Positions 43,068-52,801 are shown, numbered from the stretch's first letter. The stretch: 64,000 nucleotides of DNA from an uncultured Prevotella sp. (GCA_900770395.1 CAAGKM010000030.1:603508-667507), one strand, 5' to 3'. The notes: generated from the letters alone by a model not told the origin. Program-made: numbers and translations.

Positions 43068-44339
43068 TTATCTTATCTTCAATGTTATGATTGTCAGAGC
43101 CGCAAGGATTATCGAAACAATCCAGAAACGGTTTACTATCTTCGACTCGTGGAATACCCTCACTGGACCGCGGAATACATACTTGCAACCGTCGATGAGC
43201 TGTTCCTGCTGCGTGCGGAAGGCGTCGTGGATAGGTGTGCGCTTAAACAGCCTCTGCTGCACTCCGCGGCGCTTGCCTAATTTGAAGTAGTACACCTGCA
43301 GCATCACGCTCAGACTCTCCACGAAGAATATACCGCAGAGAATTGGCAGCATCAGCTCTTTGTGGATAATAACTGCGCACACTCCGATAATTCCGCCGAT
43401 GGTCAGGCTGCCTGTGTCGCCCATGAATATCTGTGCAGGGTAGGCGTTGTACCACAGAAATCCTATGAGTGCGCCGATGAATGCACATAGGTACACCACC
43501 AGTTCCTGGCTGCCCGGGATGTACATTATATTAAGGTAAGCCGCATATTCAATGTGGCTTGACACGTAGGCGAGTATTCCTAAAGCCACTCCTATGATGG
43601 CTGAGTTACCGGCACACATGCCGTCCATGCCGTCGTTGAGATTTGCACCATTGCTTACAGCCGTAACCACGAAGATGGTGACAATCACAAAGAGTATCCA
43701 TCCCGCGGCGTTGCTGTACTCACCGCACCACGACATTATGCTCTCGTAGCTCAGGTTGTGGTTCTTGATAAACGGGATGGTGGTCTTGAGCGATTTTTTC
43801 TCGTTTTTCTCATGGTTCACCACCACCTCGGCCTTTGTGTTCTTTGGACTCTCAACGTTTTCACGTATCACGGCATCGGGACTGAAGTAGAGCGTCAGTC
43901 CGATGATGAGACCTAACACCACCTGTCCCACAATTTTGAAACGTCCAGGTAGTCCTTCCTTGTTTTTTTTGAATATTTTTATATAGTCATCGAGTCCGCC
44001 GAGAAATCCTAACCATACGGTGGTGAGAATCATAAGCAGAAGGTAGATGTTTCGCATACGTCCGAAGAGCAGCACGGGCACAAGTATCGACACGATGATA
44101 ATTACGCCGCCCATCGACGGCACTCCAATCTTGCTTATTCCGAACGGGTCGATTTTCACATCACGCTGTGTCTCGGTGATTTGTTTGCGCTTGAGGTATT
44201 TTATGAACTTCTCGCCAAACCACATTGAGATTATCAGCGACAGGATGAGTGCTAACAGCGAGCGGAATGAGATATAAGCCCAGATGTGTGCGCCGGGGAT
44301 GTCCCACTGCTCAAGAAATCTGAAAAAATAGTATAGCAT
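43068..44339 (-). CDS. mraY: Phospho-MurNAc-pentapeptide transferase
   Basis: Integral membrane enzyme that makes lipid I from UDP-MurNAc-pentapeptide and undecaprenyl phosphate. The 423-residue protein has ~10 membrane helices. Family motifs are GVPSMGGVIIIV, LGFLGGLDDYIKI, NLNDGMDGMCAG and the His-rich LFKRTPIHDAF. An inserted charged segment near residues 170-200 (KNTKAEVVVNHEKNEKK) makes it longer than the E. coli protein, as in other Bacteroidetes. It lies between murE and murD with no murF, which must be elsewhere. Confidence 0.97.
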   Translation of the reverse strand: MLYYFFRFLEQWDIPGAHIWAYISFRSLLALILSLIISMWFGEKFIKYLKRKQITETQRDVKIDPFGISKIGVPSMGGVIIIVSILVPVLLFGRMRNIYLLLMILTTVWLGFLGGLDDYIKIFKKNKEGLPGRFKIVGQVVLGLIIGLTLYFSPDAVIRENVESPKNTKAEVVVNHEKNEKKSLKTTIPFIKNHNLSYESIMSWCGEYSNAAGWILFVIVTIFVVTAVSNGANLNDGMDGMCAGNSAIIGVALGILAYVSSHIEYAAYLNIMYIPGSQELVVYLCAFIGALIGFLWYNAYPAQIFMGDTGSLTIGGIIGVCAVIIHKELMLPILCGIFFVESLSVMLQVYYFKLGKRRGVQQRLFKRTPIHDAFRTQQEQLIDGCKYVFRGPVRVFHESKIVNRFWIVSIILAALTIITLKIR

Positions 44340-44354
44340 AACTCTTCTTTGTTT

Positions 44355-45803
44355 TTACCCGTTGATTACTTTTTTTACCTCTTCCTTGTCGTCGAAGTGG
44401 TGTTTCACGCCTTTCACGTCCTGATAGTCCTCATGTCCCTTTCCGGCAATGAGAATCACGTCGCCCTTCTGAGCCATCATGCAGGCTGTGCGTATAGCCT
44501 CGCGACGGTCTACAATGCTGATAGTCTTCTTCATCTGCTGCTTGTCGAGTCCGGCGAGCATGTCGTTGATGATGTCCTGTGGCTCCTCAAAACGTGGGTT
44601 GTCGCTGGTTATTATCACGCGGTCGCTCTGCTTTGCCGCCTCCTGCGCCATGAGTGGTCGTTTGCCCTTGTCGCGGTTGCCGCCTGCTCCGCATACGGTG
44701 ATTATATGGCCCTTGCCGTTGAGCACCTCATGGATTGCCTTCAGCACGTTCTCTAATGCATCGGGGGTATGGGCATAGTCCACTACCGCTGTCCATCCCT
44801 CAGGCGAGTTGATAGGCTCCAACCGTCCGCTCACGCTCTTCAGGGTGCTCATTACAAGTAGTATGTCCTCGGGAGCCTTGCCCAACATCACGGCGGCACC
44901 GTAAACAGCAAGCAGATTGCTCACGTTAAACTTTCCGATGAACTGCACTCCTACCTCGCGGCCGTCGATGTCGAGATACATTCCCTCGAAGTGACACTCT
45001 ATGATGCGTGCCTTGAAGTCTGCCATGCGCTGTGTGGAGTAGGTCTTCACTGTGGCTTTGGTGTTCTGCACCATCACCATGCCGTTCTTGTCGTCGGCGT
45101 TGGTCACGGCGAAACTGCCCTTAGGCAGTGAATCGAAGAACATCTTTTTTGCGTCGCGGTAGTTCTCGAACGTCTTGTGATAGTCCATGTGGTCTCGGGT
45201 GAGGTTGGTGAATATTCCACCTGCGAATGTCAGACCACCTATGCGTTTCTGATGTATGGCATGGCTTGAGCACTCCATGAATGCGTATTCGCAGCCCTCA
45301 TCTGCCATGCGCCCCAACAGACGGTTCAGCTCAATGGGGTCGGGAGTGGTGTGGTCGGTGGGTATTGCCTCGTCCTCAATATAGTTGCACACGGTTGACA
45401 GCAGTCCGCACTTGTGTCCCATCTTGCGGAACATATTATATAATAGTGTAGCGATGGTTGTTTTGCCGTTGGTTCCTGTCACGCCCACAAGCTTCAGCCG
45501 GCTTGTCGGGTTGCCGTAGAACGTGGTGGCTACTTGTCCTACGCAGTCCTCGGTGCTCTCTACCTGAACGAACACAGCTCCCGAGGCATTCTCGGGAACA
45601 TTCTCGCAGAGCACGGCGCCCGCACCTGATTCTATTGCTTTTGCTATATAGTTGTGACCGTCCGTGGTGGTGCCTTTGATTGCCACGAACAGATGTCCTT
45701 GTTCTATCTTGCGGGAGTCGATGTTCACGCCCGTAATCTCCACGTCAGTATCACCCGTGATGCTGACGGGACTAATTCCTTTTAACAGCTCTGATAACTT
45801 CAT
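44355..45803 (-). CDS. murE: UDP-MurNAc-L-Ala-D-Glu--diaminopimelate ligase
   Basis: Adds the third residue of the stem peptide. The 482-residue protein has [14 protein letters not shown] near residue 112, the central [12 protein letters not shown] and the C-terminal [13 protein letters not shown]. The motif DNPRFEEPQ near residue 400 is the one associated with meso-diaminopimelate specificity, which fits Bacteroidales peptidoglycan. The ftsI stop-to-murE start gap is seven bases. Confidence 0.97.
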   Translation of the reverse strand: MKLSELLKGISPVSITGDTDVEITGVNIDSRKIEQGHLFVAIKGTTTDGHNYIAKAIESGAGAVLCENVPENASGAVFVQVESTEDCVGQVATTFYGNPTSRLKLVGVTGTNGKTTIATLLYNMFRKMGHKCGLLSTVCNYIEDEAIPTDHTTPDPIELNRLLGRMADEGCEYAFMECSSHAIHQKRIGGLTFAGGIFTNLTRDHMDYHKTFENYRDAKKMFFDSLPKGSFAVTNADDKNGMVMVQNTKATVKTYSTQRMADFKARIIECHFEGMYLDIDGREVGVQFIGKFNVSNLLAVYGAAVMLGKAPEDILLVMSTLKSVSGRLEPINSPEGWTAVVDYAHTPDALENVLKAIHEVLNGKGHIITVCGAGGNRDKGKRPLMAQEAAKQSDRVIITSDNPRFEEPQDIINDMLAGLDKQQMKKTISIVDRREAIRTACMMAQKGDVILIAGKGHEDYQDVKGVKHHFDDKEEVKKVING

Positions 45804-45810
45804 AATATAT

Positions 45811-47994
45811 TTATTTCAGTGTTAATTCGCAAGTTGCGCCTGCCTTTATCTGCTTGCCTGGCTCCAAGCTCTGTGCCGTCACTTTGCCGCGTCCTCTGAG
45901 TCTCACGCTCACTCCGCGGCTCTCCAGCATATATACGGCGTCGCGTGCCCCCATTCCGCTAACGTCGGGTACAAGCCCGAGGTTTGCTTTTTGGGTTTTC
46001 ATAGCCACGTAGTTGTTGGCTATGCTTGCCTTTCCCCATATCGGGTTTGATGTGAGTGAGGTGGTGCTCCAGTCCACGTCCTGCCTTATCCCCAGCATGC
46101 CCAGCACGGTGCTTGCAGATGTAAGGTTGCCGTTCTTCACGTCGGGAATCATCACCGACTCCTCATCTCTGGCATCCTCAACCCTCATCTTCAGGTTGCG
46201 CGCCATTATGCCCTCGGCAATATTGTGGAACACCACGCCGCTCATGCCTCCGCCGCTTGCCGGCAGTCCTGTCTTCTTGATTGTCACGATGCACGAGTAG
46301 CGCGGAGCGTCGGCTGGGAAGAATCCCGCAAAGCTCAGCAGATAGCTCACCCGTCCGCTTTTGTATCCTCCGGCTCCTTGTGATATCTGTGCCGTTCCGG
46401 TCTTGCCTGCCACCTTGAACTTCTTGCTGCCAGCCTTCCGCCCTAATCCTTGGCTCACCACATGCTCTAATACTGTCTGCATGGTCTTTACCGTAGACGG
46501 CTTGGCTATCTGCTCCTTTATCACCTGTGGGGCATATTCGGCAATCACTTCGCCGTTCTTTATCACCTGTTTCACAAATCGTGGACGCATCATTCTGCCG
46601 TTGTTGGCTATTGCGTTGTAGAATGTCACTGTTGAGATCGGTGGTACCTGTGTCTCATACCCAATGCTCATCCACGGCAACGCCGTCTTGCTCCAGTTTA
46701 CATACTGTCCGCGACTGTTGCGCTGCGGCATGCGTATTATTGGTTTGCTGCTGCCCATGAGCGGTATCCTCAGGTCTTCGGCAATGCCTACGCGGCGCAG
46801 TCCCTCGACGAACTTCTCGGGATTGTTGCCGTAGTGGTCGTCAATCATCTTGCTCACCCCTATGTTTGAGCTCACCTCTAATGAGCGCGCCACGTTTATC
46901 ACTCCATAGCCTCCACGGTTCCAGTTGTGGTCTTTCATATTCCTGCCGTGCATCTGCATCACTCCGCAGCCCGTGTCGATGCGGTAGGTGGTGTCCACTA
47001 CTCCGTCGTCGAGCGCAACCATCACCGAGGCGGTCTTGAACACCGAGCCCGGCTCCAACAGGTCGCTCACGGCGTAGTTCTTGCGCTCACGGTACTCGCC
47101 GTCGGCGCAGCGCTCCACGTTCACAATCGCCTTGATGTCGCCCGTGGCAACCTCCATCACGATTGCCACTCCCTGCCAGCCGTTCACCTCAGGCAATTTC
47201 AGCTCGTCGATGAGCGCACGCTCGGCAAGGTCCTGTATGCCCACGTCAATGGTGGTCACTATGTCGGCGCCGTCAACGGGCGGTGTTACGGGTATGCTCA
47301 TAAACTTGTTGAGAATCTTCTGACGCTTGTTCACTCCGTTCTTGCCGCGCAGTATGGAGTCGTACGACAGCTCCAGTCCCATCCTTGCCGAGTCCTTGGC
47401 ACCGTAGAGGTCGCCCACGGTGCGCCCTGCAAGCGAGCCGAAAGGACGGCGGCGGGCGTTGAACTCTTCGCAGTGGAAGCCGCTCTTGTTGGGCGACTCG
47501 CACAGCAGTGGCAGCGACTTCACGTTCTGATAAGTGTCGTAGCTTATGCGGTAGGGCCATATAGCCCAATGACGCGACTTCTTGTCACGCCCCTCATTGA
47601 GATGTCTTTTAAATTCCGCCGCGCTCTTCGATGGAAAAATCTCGTGCAGACCAGTGCAGATGGAGTCAACCTTCTCATGCCATATAGAGTCGCTGCGGTG
47701 GGCGTTCCATGCCGAGTCCTTGCGCTCGTCGTATCCGGCGCGGAAGTCCATGAATATCTTAAATTCCGGGATGCTGCTTGCCATGAGCTCTCCGTTGCAG
47801 CTCAGAATGTTGCCGCGGTTGGGCTTCACGTCCACCGAGTCGCGCTTCAGACGGTCTGCCACTTGAGTCCAGTAGTCTTTCTCAGCCACCATGATGTATC
47901 CCGCCTTTGCTATTATGCAAACGCAGACGATGGTTAGAAACCACACTATAGCGAGGTATCTCGGTATAATCTTATTATTATTGAACTTTGCCAT
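45811..47994 (-). CDS. ftsI: Division-specific transpeptidase (PBP) with PASTA-like tail
   Basis: Class B penicillin-binding protein that cross-links septal peptidoglycan with FtsW. The 727-residue protein has a short cytoplasmic end, one membrane helix (residues ~13-32), a dimerisation domain and the transpeptidase. Active-site motifs are visible: SVFK (near 316), SSN (near 375) and KTGTAQ (near 532). The C-terminal ~130 residues hold a PASTA-type domain ([20 protein letters not shown]), as in many Bacteroidetes FtsI proteins. It follows the FtsL-like gene across a heptamer repeat array. Confidence 0.95.
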   Translation of the reverse strand: MAKFNNNKIIPRYLAIVWFLTIVCVCIIAKAGYIMVAEKDYWTQVADRLKRDSVDVKPNRGNILSCNGELMASSIPEFKIFMDFRAGYDERKDSAWNAHRSDSIWHEKVDSICTGLHEIFPSKSAAEFKRHLNEGRDKKSRHWAIWPYRISYDTYQNVKSLPLLCESPNKSGFHCEEFNARRRPFGSLAGRTVGDLYGAKDSARMGLELSYDSILRGKNGVNKRQKILNKFMSIPVTPPVDGADIVTTIDVGIQDLAERALIDELKLPEVNGWQGVAIVMEVATGDIKAIVNVERCADGEYRERKNYAVSDLLEPGSVFKTASVMVALDDGVVDTTYRIDTGCGVMQMHGRNMKDHNWNRGGYGVINVARSLEVSSNIGVSKMIDDHYGNNPEKFVEGLRRVGIAEDLRIPLMGSSKPIIRMPQRNSRGQYVNWSKTALPWMSIGYETQVPPISTVTFYNAIANNGRMMRPRFVKQVIKNGEVIAEYAPQVIKEQIAKPSTVKTMQTVLEHVVSQGLGRKAGSKKFKVAGKTGTAQISQGAGGYKSGRVSYLLSFAGFFPADAPRYSCIVTIKKTGLPASGGGMSGVVFHNIAEGIMARNLKMRVEDARDEESVMIPDVKNGNLTSASTVLGMLGIRQDVDWSTTSLTSNPIWGKASIANNYVAMKTQKANLGLVPDVSGMGARDAVYMLESRGVSVRLRGRGKVTAQSLEPGKQIKAGATCELTLK

Positions 47995-48000
47995 ATTTAC

Positions 48001-48042
48001 TAAACACTAAACACTAAACACTGAACACTCCTCACTCCTCAC
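48001..48042 (-). repeat. Heptamer tandem array (TnnnCAC x6) over the ftsL stop
   Basis: Six 7-base units in exact register: TAAACAC three times, TGAACAC, then TCCTCAC twice. The array spans the last codons and TGA of the FtsL-like gene (stop at 48032-48034) and ends six bases before the ftsI start. Confidence 0.9.
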
Positions 48043-48508
48043 TCACATATATTATATAAGGTGGCTTGTCGCTTGTCTTGAGCAGCGAGTCGTGCTGTTG
48101 CTTCAGCATCTTCAGTATGTGACTCTCTCGGCAGCGCTCTGTCAGCTCGCTTGATGTCGACAATGCCTTATACTTCGCATCCTTTAGGTTTGTCTTCAGT
48201 TTGTTTATCTGTATCATGTCCTGCTGACACTGATAACGGAACGCCACATAGGTGAATGTGAACAGCACGATGAGCAGCATGAGCCATATCTGCGAGCGTA
48301 TCCAGCGTGCGCTGAGCATGTTGCCGCCGAGAATCTCTCTGAAAGTGATGCGTGAGGTGGGCGTGGTGTCCTCCTCACGGGCGTTGTCGTTGATTTTCTT
48401 TATCGCCTCATCGAATTTCTGCTCGGCAATGCGTTTTTTCTCCGCTGCCTCATTCTGAGCTTTTAATTCCTCCGCTGCCTTTATTCCGTCTTTTATCTCG
48501 TCACTCAT
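48032..48508 (-). CDS. FtsL-like cell division protein
   Basis: A 158-residue bitopic membrane protein. The first ~75 residues are charged and cytoplasmic (KAAEELKAQNEAAEKKR), followed by one membrane helix (LMLLIVLFTFTYVAF) and a periplasmic coiled coil (INKLKTNLKDAKYKALSTSS). This is the size and layout of the Bacteroidetes FtsL-like protein, always found between rsmH and ftsI. Its last residues (VSEE) are encoded by the heptamer array at 48001-48042. Confidence 0.85.
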   Translation of the reverse strand: MSDEIKDGIKAAEELKAQNEAAEKKRIAEQKFDEAIKKINDNAREEDTTPTSRITFREILGGNMLSARWIRSQIWLMLLIVLFTFTYVAFRYQCQQDMIQINKLKTNLKDAKYKALSTSSELTERCRESHILKMLKQQHDSLLKTSDKPPYIIYVSEE

Positions 48509-48540
48509 TTTTCACTTCGTTCAATGAAATTTCTCTTAAC

Positions 48541-48568
48541 TCAACACTCCTCATTCCTCACTTCACAC
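48541..48568 (-). repeat. Heptamer tandem array (x4) in the rsmH 3' end
   Basis: TCAACAC, TCCTCAT, TCCTCAC and TTCACAC in register. The array encodes the last residues of RsmH (CEVRNEEC) and includes its stop codon. Confidence 0.8.
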
Positions 48569-49497
48569 TGCTTCACCGCCACTCTCAGTTTTGCGCTGCG
48601 GCTTCTCGGGTTGCGCTCTATCTCCTCATTGCCGGCTGTCACGGGTTTGCTGCCTGTCATTCTCAGTGGCGCCTCTATCCGTCCGAAGAAATCCTGTTTG
48701 AGCTTGCCCTCGGTATTTCCCGTCTTCATTATGTTCTTCACCATGCGGTCCTCCAGTGAGTGATATGTTATGACGCTCAGTCGCCCGCCCTCGGTGAGCA
48801 GTTCCGTGGCGCTTTGCAGCATCTCACGCAGTGCGTCCATCTCGTGGTTCACCTCAATCCTGAGCGCCTGAAACATCTTTGCCATGTCCTTTTTCTCCCT
48901 CTCGCGGGGCATCAGTTTCTCCACAGCCGCTAACAGCTGGCTTATCGTCTCAATCCTTTGCTGCTGCCTTGCCCTCACTATCGCCGCCGCCAACTTGCGT
49001 GAGTTCTTCAGCTCGCCGTAGAGGTAGAGAATGTCAGCAAGGCGCTCCTCGCTATATTCGTTCACTATGTCAGCGGCAGTAGTACCTCCGCGCTGGTTCA
49101 TTCTCATGTCAAGCGGAGCCTCATCGTATCTGAATGAGAATCCCCGCTCTCTGTCGTCAAGGTGGTGGCTCGACACTCCGAGGTCGGCAAGCAGTCCGTC
49201 GATATGCTCAATGCCGTAGTAGCGCATCCAGTTCTTAAGGTATCTGAAGTTGCTCCTCACGAAGGTAAAGCGTTCATCGCCCACTATGTTCCGCTCGGCG
49301 TCGGGGTCCTGGTCAAAACTGAAGAGGCGCGCCGTGCCGTCCATGCGGCTGAGAATCTCACGAGAGTGTCCCCCGCCTCCGAATGTAACGTCGACATATA
49401 CGCCGCCAGGCTTGATGCAGAGCGCGTCGACGCTTTCTTTGAGTAGCACTGGCACGTGATAGCCCTCAGCAGTTTTTATCTCGTCGTTTTTTTTCAT
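48541..49497 (-). CDS. rsmH: 16S rRNA (cytosine1402-N4)-methyltransferase
   Basis: Methylates N4 of C1402 in the ribosomal decoding centre. The 318-residue protein has the SAM-binding DVTFGGGGHSREIL near residue 35, LADLGVSSHHLDDRERGFSF, and the C-terminal YHSLEDRMVKNIMK, all typical of RsmH/MraW. The extreme C-terminus is encoded by a heptamer repeat array. The start is placed at ATG 49497, 28 bases after mraZ. Confidence 0.97.
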   Translation of the reverse strand: MKKNDEIKTAEGYHVPVLLKESVDALCIKPGGVYVDVTFGGGGHSREILSRMDGTARLFSFDQDPDAERNIVGDERFTFVRSNFRYLKNWMRYYGIEHIDGLLADLGVSSHHLDDRERGFSFRYDEAPLDMRMNQRGGTTAADIVNEYSEERLADILYLYGELKNSRKLAAAIVRARQQQRIETISQLLAAVEKLMPREREKKDMAKMFQALRIEVNHEMDALREMLQSATELLTEGGRLSVITYHSLEDRMVKNIMKTGNTEGKLKQDFFGRIEAPLRMTGSKPVTAGNEEIERNPRSRSAKLRVAVKQCEVRNEEC

Positions 49498-49508
49498 TGC
49501 TTACCAAC

Positions 49509-49536
49509 TAAACACTAAACACTCCTCACTCCACAC
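49509..49536 (-). repeat. Heptamer tandem array (x4) over the mraZ stop
   Basis: TAAACAC twice, TCCTCAC and TCCACAC in register. The mraZ stop (49526-49528) lies inside it, and the array ends 11 bases before the rsmH start. Confidence 0.85.
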
Positions 49537-49975
49537 TCTCCATGATGCTCTCCAGCGCTGCGCCGAATGTCTCTGACTCTATGAATGGGCTGTCGGCATT
49601 GTCGTTGCTCCAAATCTCAATGTAGTCGTTCATGCCTATGAATCTCACCTCCTGACTTATTCCCGCCGCCGTCATGCAGCGCTTGCCTATGAGGAAGCGG
49701 CCGTTGCCGTCAAGCTGCACTGGTTCTGCCTCGGCAAGAAACTGACGGTAGATCATCTGGTGCTCCTTGTTCCAGCGGTTGAGCCGTGAGCGAAGTGCGT
49801 CGAGCTGCTCATACCACACGCTTTCGGGATAGAGGGTGAGGCACTGCTGGAAAATATCCTTGCGCATAATAAGCCGCTCCTCGCCCGCAGCCTGAAGCTG
49901 CTTGCGGAACACTGAAGGAAGGAACACACGTCCCTTCGCATCCAATTTTGCCTCTATGTTTCCTAACAGTCGCAT
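49526..49975 (-). CDS. mraZ: Transcriptional regulator MraZ
   Basis: DNA-binding regulator of the dcw operon and its first gene. The 149-residue protein has two SpoVT/AbrB-like halves: GNIEAKLDAKGRVFLPSVFR at the start and VQLDGNGRFLIGKRCM near residue 95. Three 10-base-spaced GTGG boxes lie upstream (50025-50054), as expected for autoregulation. The stop codon falls inside the heptamer array that fills the gap to rsmH. Confidence 0.95.
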   Translation of the reverse strand: MRLLGNIEAKLDAKGRVFLPSVFRKQLQAAGEERLIMRKDIFQQCLTLYPESVWYEQLDALRSRLNRWNKEHQMIYRQFLAEAEPVQLDGNGRFLIGKRCMTAAGISQEVRFIGMNDYIEIWSNDNADSPFIESETFGAALESIMESVE

Positions 49976-50008
49976 GCGTACTTATTTTATGCTTTTTGTT
50001 TTTGGTTG

Positions 50009-50016
50009 CAAAGTTA
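50009..50016 (-). promoter_or_regulatory. -7 element of the dcw operon
   Basis: TAACTTTG on the minus strand, 33 bases before the mraZ ATG. A good -33 TTTG is missing; the MraZ-type boxes lie at that position instead. Confidence 0.55.
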
Positions 50017-50024
50017 ATAAAATT

Positions 50025-50054
50025 TCCCCACATCGCACCACTTTTCCCCACTTT
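50025..50054 (-). promoter_or_regulatory. MraZ operator: three direct repeats, 10-base spacing
   Basis: On the minus strand AAAGTGGGGA, AAAGTGGTGC and GATGTGGGGA follow one another without a gap. GTGG[G/T] repeats every 10 bases upstream of mraZ are the known MraZ-binding arrangement. They cover the -33 region, so binding would block the promoter. Confidence 0.7.
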
Positions 50055-50290
50055 TTTCTAAGTTTAACATTTTTCAACAGTTTTGACGGTCTTAGCCGAT
50101 GGTTGGCTCTCATCATGAACCTATATGTATGTGTTAGGAATTTATTTAACAAAGAGCCTTCTGAGAATCGCGTGAAATTCACCAATTGCTTCCTCGCCCG
50201 AAAATACGCCCAAATTTCATATTTTGTAATTGTTTGATTATCTGCTTCTTATGATTTTATGTGTTTTTCTTGCATGCAAAAGAACGTTGT

Positions 50291-50400
50291 AACACTTAAC
50301 TATTGCTCAAAAAACACTTAACTGTTATTTTTGTAACACTTAACTGTTGCTTTTTGAACACTTAAGTGTTGTTTCCGAAATACTTAACTGTTACGACGGA
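50291..50400. repeat. 22-base-period tandem array (5 units) upstream of mraZ
   Basis: AACACTTAACTGTT-like units begin at 50291, 50313, 50335, 50357 and 50379, each 22 bases apart; the fourth reads AACACTTAAGTGTT and is palindromic. The stretch 49976-50645 holds this array, the mraZ promoter and operator and the dfx terminator, and no gene that I can support. Confidence 0.85.
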
Positions 50401-50600
50401 ACTGCTTGATTTTTTCAAAAGTCTCACTTTGTTCTTGTTTAAAAAATGCATTAATATTCATTTCAAGATTCCAGAACTCACAAATATATATACAAGAATT
50501 TTGCATAATTTTCTTTACATGTTACTTGCAGAGAAAACCCTTTTTGACAATCTTCTCATCCCTTATCTAAAGGTATGAATAAATAAAGAAAATTAATATG

Positions 50601-50633
50601 AACATCGGGAGACTCATAACGAGCCTCCCGATG
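50601..50633 (-). terminator. Terminator after the desulfoferrodoxin gene
   Basis: A 14-base stem (ACATCGGGAGACTC with its partner at 50620-50633, one G-U in the minus-strand RNA) with a 5-base loop, 13 bases past the gene's stop. The U-tract is weak on the minus strand and better on the plus strand. Confidence 0.6.
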
Positions 50634-50645
50634 TATCTTTTGTTT

Positions 50646-51023
50646 TTATTCTCCTTTCCACAGACCGTGCAGGTTGCAGTACTCGCGGGCGCAGATGGCT
50701 GTCTCGTCGGTGAGGAACACAGCCTCGGGCTTCTCGCCTGGTTTCAGCTCGCGCCTCAACACCGATGTTGGTGTGAGCAGCTCAATCCACTGGATGTAGT
50801 GCTCTTCGAGCATAGGATGCTCCACGCTTCCTACCTTCACGCGGTAGCCGCCGTCAATCTTCTCCACCACGGGCACGTGCTTCTCTTGTGCCGCATCTGT
50901 CGTGTTCTCCTCGAGCAGAATCATCGGTTTGCCGCAGCAAACTAACTGACCGGCTCCTGCATTCAACACTTCAACCACATTGCCGCAAATGGGGCAACGG
51001 TAGACTTCTCTTAGCTTTCTCAT
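50646..51023 (-). CDS. Desulfoferrodoxin (superoxide reductase)
   Basis: Reduces superoxide to hydrogen peroxide without making oxygen, a defence suited to anaerobes. The 125-residue protein has both iron centres: the desulforedoxin-like N-terminus with Cys10, Cys13, Cys29 and Cys30 (CPICG, then VCCGKPM), and the C-terminal superoxide reductase domain with the His and Cys ligands ([21 protein letters not shown]). The length is normal for the two-domain form. It stands alone, with its own promoter and terminator. Confidence 0.95.
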   Translation of the reverse strand: MRKLREVYRCPICGNVVEVLNAGAGQLVCCGKPMILLEENTTDAAQEKHVPVVEKIDGGYRVKVGSVEHPMLEEHYIQWIELLTPTSVLRRELKPGEKPEAVFLTDETAICAREYCNLHGLWKGE

Positions 51024-51431
51024 AATTTCTTCCTTTCTTTTTTAGTGAGCGCAATAGAATACACTCAACGGTTAATATTGTGTTTGTTTTGCTTCCGTTT
51101 GTCTTTCGTTTGCAAAAATACAAATAAGCGGGAATTAAACAATAAAAACGGATGAATTTTTAATGTTTTTTGTCGATGTCCGTGTATTAACTAAAATTTT
51201 AAAAACAGCTTTCACTGGGACTGAACACAGCTGGCAATTTGAAGATGCTGCGTGTTATAAGACGCATAGGCGAGACGGCACCGCTGAAGGTGGTAAGCGC
51301 TTTTACGGTTAGGAACTGGCAGACTCTGGTGGCGTGAAGGTTGCTTTTGTTTTCATTGTTTGTAGTTTATGTGGCTATCCGTTTATTTTGTTAAAAATAT
51401 CAACTGTTGTTTGATATTCCGTGATTAGTTG
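51024..51431. other. Intergenic stretch without a gene
   Basis: This 408-base gap holds the desulfoferrodoxin promoter at 51113-51143. The remainder has only short, unconvincing open frames, and I see no repeat or RNA in it. Confidence 0.6.
51113..51143 (-). promoter_or_regulatory. Promoter of the desulfoferrodoxin gene
   Basis: On the minus strand ATTG (51143-51140, one mismatch), 19 bases, TATTTTTG (51120-51113). The leader would be about 85 bases. Confidence 0.55.
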
Positions 51432-52223
51432 CTATTTTAAATCCTTGACAAACTTTTCCAAGATGTTATACCCGGGATCCATCATGCCTCCATGGTCATG
51501 TCCACCAAGTTCATAGAGTGTGGTGGTTGTGTTACCGACAAGCTTCATCATTCGCCAGAGGTAAGCGTTTTCCTCATACCTGCCAAACAATTCCAGCTCG
51601 CGGTCGCCTACTATCAGTATCATCGGCGGACAATCTTTTCTTACCCAATATAGTGGAGCATACTCATCAATAGTTGGCTGCAAGTTGTCAATACCTTTCA
51701 TACTTCGGTATGAGAAGTGGCTAATGGCTTGACCGCTGAAAGGGACATATCCAGCCATGTCATTTGCATCTGTTCCGTAGTGTGCAAGCCACTGCTTGTC
51801 GAGAGCAAGCATCATTGTCAGATAGCCTCCCGCGGAATGTCCCGAAACAACCATCTTCTTTGTGTCGCCTCCATATTTTGAGATGTTCTTCTTCACCCAT
51901 GCCACTGCTTCAGCTGCATCGTCAATAGCTTTGTCGATTGTTACTTTGGGTAGGAGTCTGTAATTTACTCCTACAAGTATGATTCCTTTTTCCTTTAGTT
52001 TCCAAGGCAGTTGTTTCTCGCCCTGTACGAGTCCTCCGCCATGAAACCACACCACCACGGGGCAATCTTTTGCACCTTCGGGGTAATAAATGTCCAGTTT
52101 TAACCGCTCTTTTGAATATTCGTCAGTTTTTGATGTATAGCTGATGTCCGTGTCGGTCTTGTACTTCTGTGCCCATGCCATCTGTACCATGAACGCAAGA
52201 AAAATAATTAATGTTTTCTTCAT
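51432..52223 (-). CDS. Secreted alpha/beta hydrolase (esterase/lipase type)
   Basis: A 263-residue exported hydrolase. It begins with a signal peptide (KKTLIIFLAFMVQMAWAQ). The oxyanion-hole motif WFHGGGLVQGE is followed by the nucleophile motif VSGHSAGGYLT, and then the catalytic Asp region (ILIVGDRELE) and His (LGGHDHGG), as in carboxylesterases of the acetyl-esterase/BD-FAE group. The ATG at 52223 is preferred; the open frame upstream of it has no family similarity and overlaps the next gene. The likely substrate is an acylated sugar or xylan, but this is not proven. Confidence 0.88.
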   Translation of the reverse strand: MKKTLIIFLAFMVQMAWAQKYKTDTDISYTSKTDEYSKERLKLDIYYPEGAKDCPVVVWFHGGGLVQGEKQLPWKLKEKGIILVGVNYRLLPKVTIDKAIDDAAEAVAWVKKNISKYGGDTKKMVVSGHSAGGYLTMMLALDKQWLAHYGTDANDMAGYVPFSGQAISHFSYRSMKGIDNLQPTIDEYAPLYWVRKDCPPMILIVGDRELELFGRYEENAYLWRMMKLVGNTTTTLYELGGHDHGGMMDPGYNILEKFVKDLK

Positions 52224-52261
52224 AATATATAAAATGACTTGTCTGATAGAAACTCGTGTAG

Positions 52262-52801
52262 TTAAACCGCCGCTACGCTGAAATCGTCGACGATGCGGAA
52301 CAGACGGGTCAATGCTGACTTGTCGGTGTCCTTGTAGTTTAGCCCGTAGACAATCCAGCGCCCGTTGCGACAGATGAATTTGCGGTAATAGTTGTAGCCT
52401 TGCACGGTTATTCCGTCCGTGTCCCTCAGGTCGCCGGCAAGTATGTAGCCGTCGTGGCATTTGCGCACCACGCTGGCGTTGTCGCGCCGTGCTATCTGCG
52501 TGATGTCGAGGCGGGTGGTGTAGTTATGGCGCACGCTGTCGGCATAGCATTCCAGCTCGAAGTCCGACACTCCGTTGTATGCAAAGGTCACGTGACCGAT
52601 GCCGCATTTTGTCGTGTCCATGTCCATAATGTTGAGATATGGGATGTCACCCATGTCGCAGTTGCAGTATTTGCGGCTGGCCTTGTCGATGACCGATTGC
52701 AGTATATCGTCGCGTGTCGTGACGTTGTCACTTGGCAATAGAATATTTATGAAAAATGTCGCCAACGTGAGACATGATGCTATGAATAGAAGTTTGCGCA
52801 T
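52262..52801 (-). CDS. Hypothetical exported or membrane-anchored protein
   Basis: I do not recognise this 179-residue protein. It has an N-terminal hydrophobic segment (LLFIASCLTLATFFINILL) that could be a signal peptide or a lipoprotein signal with Cys10, although a lipobox is not clear. The rest is soluble with a few cysteines (KYCNCDMGD) and a C-terminal region rich in aromatic residues (GYNYYRKFICRNGRWIVYG). It lies between the hydrolase and a chromate-transporter gene on the same strand. Confidence 0.6.
   Translation of the reverse strand: MRKLLFIASCLTLATFFINILLPSDNVTTRDDILQSVIDKASRKYCNCDMGDIPYLNIMDMDTTKCGIGHVTFAYNGVSDFELECYADSVRHNYTTRLDITQIARRDNASVVRKCHDGYILAGDLRDTDGITVQGYNYYRKFICRNGRWIVYGLNYKDTDKSALTRLFRIVDDFSVAAV

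Noticed and set aside
46927..47937. Long plus-strand frame opposite ftsI (and similar frames opposite purL, murC and gyrB)
   Set aside because: These are antisense shadows of well-supported genes, with no family similarity and unnatural composition.
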